A stretch of DNA of 13,857 nucleotides from Chloroflexota bacterium (GTDB taxonomy: Bacteria > Chloroflexota > Dehalococcoidia > Dehalococcoidales > JAHJRU01): positions 1-13,857 of the forward strand of contig JAHJRU010000075.1 of assembly GCA_018830745.1 (NCBI GenBank), in the 5' to 3' direction. The notes below the pieces were generated by a model, which saw only the letters and a list, made by a program, of their open reading frames with translations, was not told where the DNA came from and searched no databases. Made by a program: the position numbers and the translations under genes. Positions 12,523 to 13,857 of this stretch are shown piece after piece; position 1 is the stretch's first letter, and each line of letters begins with the position of its first letter.

Positions 12523-13857
12523 GTGACGGAACCGGCAGCCAGAAAAGTTGATATGGAAAAAATTGTCTCCCTCTGCCGGCGGCGTGGCTTTATTTTCCCC
12601 AGCAGTGAAATCTACGGCGGTCTCTCCAGTTGCTGGGACTACGGTCCACTGGGTGTGGAGTTGAAGCGGAATATCAAGGACGCCTGGTGGCGAAGCGTGG
12701 TGCAGGAACGCGACGATATGGTGGGTATGGATACGAGCATACTGATGCACCCTGACGTCTGGACTGCCAGTGGCCATATAGAGGGATTCACTGACCCTCT
12801 GGTGGATTGCAAAAGCTGTCATTTGAGATGGCGTTCCGATGAGCTGGAGGCTGACAAGTGCCCCTCCTGTGGTGGTGAATTGACTGAACCCCGCATGTTT
12901 CATCTGATGTTCAAGACCTTCATAGGGCCGGTTGAGGAAGAGGCCAGCGTGGTCTATCTTCGCCCGGAGACAGCCCAGGGCATGTTTATCAACTTTCAGA
13001 ACGTGGTTAATACCACCCGCAAGCGGTTGCCTTTCGGTATAGCTCAAATTGGTAAAGCCTTTCGCAACGAGATAACTACCGGTAACTTCATCTTCCGCAG
13101 TCGGGAATTTGAACAGATGGAAATAGAGTTCTTCGTCAAGCCGGGGGCTGACCAGGAATGGTTTGACTACTGGCTGGAGGCGCGCCTTAACTGGTATGTT
13201 AATATCGGCATCAGAAGAGAGAACTTAAAGTTGCGCCAGCACGGTAAAGACGAACTGGCTCATTATGCCCGCGCCTGCTATGACATCAACTATCTCTTCC
13301 CGATGGGCTGGGCGGAGCTGGAAGGCGTTGCCAACCGCGGTGACTTCGACCTGGCGCAGCACGCCAAATTCAGCGGCAAGAACCTGGACTATTTCGATGA
13401 TGACGCCAAAGAGCACTACCTGCCATACATTATCGAGCCCTCAGCCGGCGTTGACCGTTGCGCTCTGGCAGTGCTCTGTGATGCCTATGATGAAGAGCCC
13501 GACAAGGACGAAATCAGGGTAGTGCTTCGTTTGCATCCCAGCATAGCCCCTATAAAGGTTGCCGTTTTGCCTCTGAGCCGTAAAGAAAACGTAGCCACAC
13601 TGGCCAAACAGGTATATGCTGACTTACGACCATGCTGGATGGTGAGCTATGACGATAGCCAGAGCATTGGCCGGCGCTACCGGCGGCAGGATGAGATAGG
13701 CACCCCCTTCTGCGTAACCGTTGATTTCCAGTCACTGGAGGACAATCAGGTCACCATTCGTGAGCGCGATAGCATGAAGCAGATACGAGTTCCCATCAGT
13801 GAGCTGAGGACACACCTTACCGCCAATCTCAGCGGGGAGCTTTTTAATACTCAGGAA
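12523..13857 (+). CDS. glyS: Glycyl-tRNA synthetase, alpha2 type (C-terminal end outside window)
   Basis: The class II enzyme charges tRNA-Gly with glycine. The frame runs 445 codons to the window edge without a stop; the family is about 450-470 residues, so only the tail is missing. The start is GTG at 12523 with AAGGAG upstream. Visible are the N-terminal [15 protein letters not shown] (19-33) and YGPLG (40-44), and a zinc-ribbon insertion with Cys96, Cys99, Cys113 and Cys116. Motif 2 is [20 protein letters not shown] (177-196), and motif 3 is [14 protein letters not shown] (305-318), followed by an anticodon-binding domain from about 335 ([15 protein letters not shown]). It is the single-chain form, not the alpha2-beta2 form of E. 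coli. Confidence 0.96.
   Translation, partial: MTEPAARKVDMEKIVSLCRRRGFIFPSSEIYGGLSSCWDYGPLGVELKRNIKDAWWRSVVQERDDMVGMDTSILMHPDVWTASGHIEGFTDPLVDCKSCHLRWRSDELEADKCPSCGGELTEPRMFHLMFKTFIGPVEEEASVVYLRPETAQGMFINFQNVVNTTRKRLPFGIAQIGKAFRNEITTGNFIFRSREFEQMEIEFFVKPGADQEWFDYWLEARLNWYVNIGIRRENLKLRQHGKDELAHYARACYDINYLFPMGWAELEGVANRGDFDLAQHAKFSGKNLDYFDDDAKEHYLPYIIEPSAGVDRCALAVLCDAYDEEPDKDEIRVVLRLHPSIAPIKVAVLPLSRKENVATLAKQVYADLRPCWMVSYDDSQSIGRRYRRQDEIGTPFCVTVDFQSLEDNQVTIRERDSMKQIRVPISELRTHLTANLSGELFNTQE

Noticed and set aside
12457..13047. 196-codon minus-strand open frame across the DUF1648 and glyS genes
   Set aside because: It spans a real gene junction and lies opposite well-identified coding sequence; no ribosome binding site or family signature.

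Overview
The window is 13.9 kb of bacterial chromosome with moderate GC and mixed ATG, GTG and TTG starts. Purine-rich ribosome binding sites precede most genes. The gene content suggests an anaerobe with molybdenum enzymes: FdhD and a MOSC protein, an Fe-S Rrf2 regulator, a TAXI-type TRAP receptor with a long Pro-Ala linker, and a single-chain alpha2 glycyl-tRNA synthetase. The style resembles Dehalococcoidia (Chloroflexota), but that is an inference from gene content and repeat type; no rRNA or other marker here settles it.

Layout. Positions 1-1017 (minus) hold a TAXI-family solute receptor lipoprotein cut by the window edge, with its own promoter and a leader of about 150 nt. Positions 1018-1557 hold no convincing gene. 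From 10379 down to 1558, thirteen genes run on the minus strand with small gaps or overlaps: an Fe-S Rrf2 regulator, cysK, a stand-alone NIL-domain protein, a cysteine desulfurase, an AIR-synthase-like protein, a CoA-binding protein, a MOSC protein, fdhD, nadA, cutA, a MoeB/ThiF/HesA E1-like enzyme, a MoaD/ThiS-like carrier and cysE. A decayed interspersed repeat that may double as a terminator separates this block from a YfcE-type phosphodiesterase (10650-11117, minus). On the plus strand follow a cyclic-nucleotide-fold protein without an HTH, a DUF1648 membrane protein and glyS, which is cut by the right edge.

How the genes fit together. The minus-strand block reads as a sulfur acquisition and delivery unit. 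CysE and CysK make cysteine. The desulfurase takes sulfur off cysteine. The E1-like enzyme and the carrier with a C-terminal Gly-Gly can hold sulfur as a thiocarboxylate. FdhD and MOSC are associated with sulfur transfer to molybdenum cofactor enzymes, and NadA is a client that needs a 4Fe-4S cluster. The first gene encodes a regulator with three cysteines placed almost as in IscR, and its promoter carries a palindrome close to the IscR type 1 operator. The likely logic is that Fe-S or cysteine status controls the whole unit. The most interesting features are this combined unit, its putative operator, the possible carrier-dependent cysteine route, and three members of unclear role: the NIL protein, the AIR-synthase-like protein and the CoA-binding protein.
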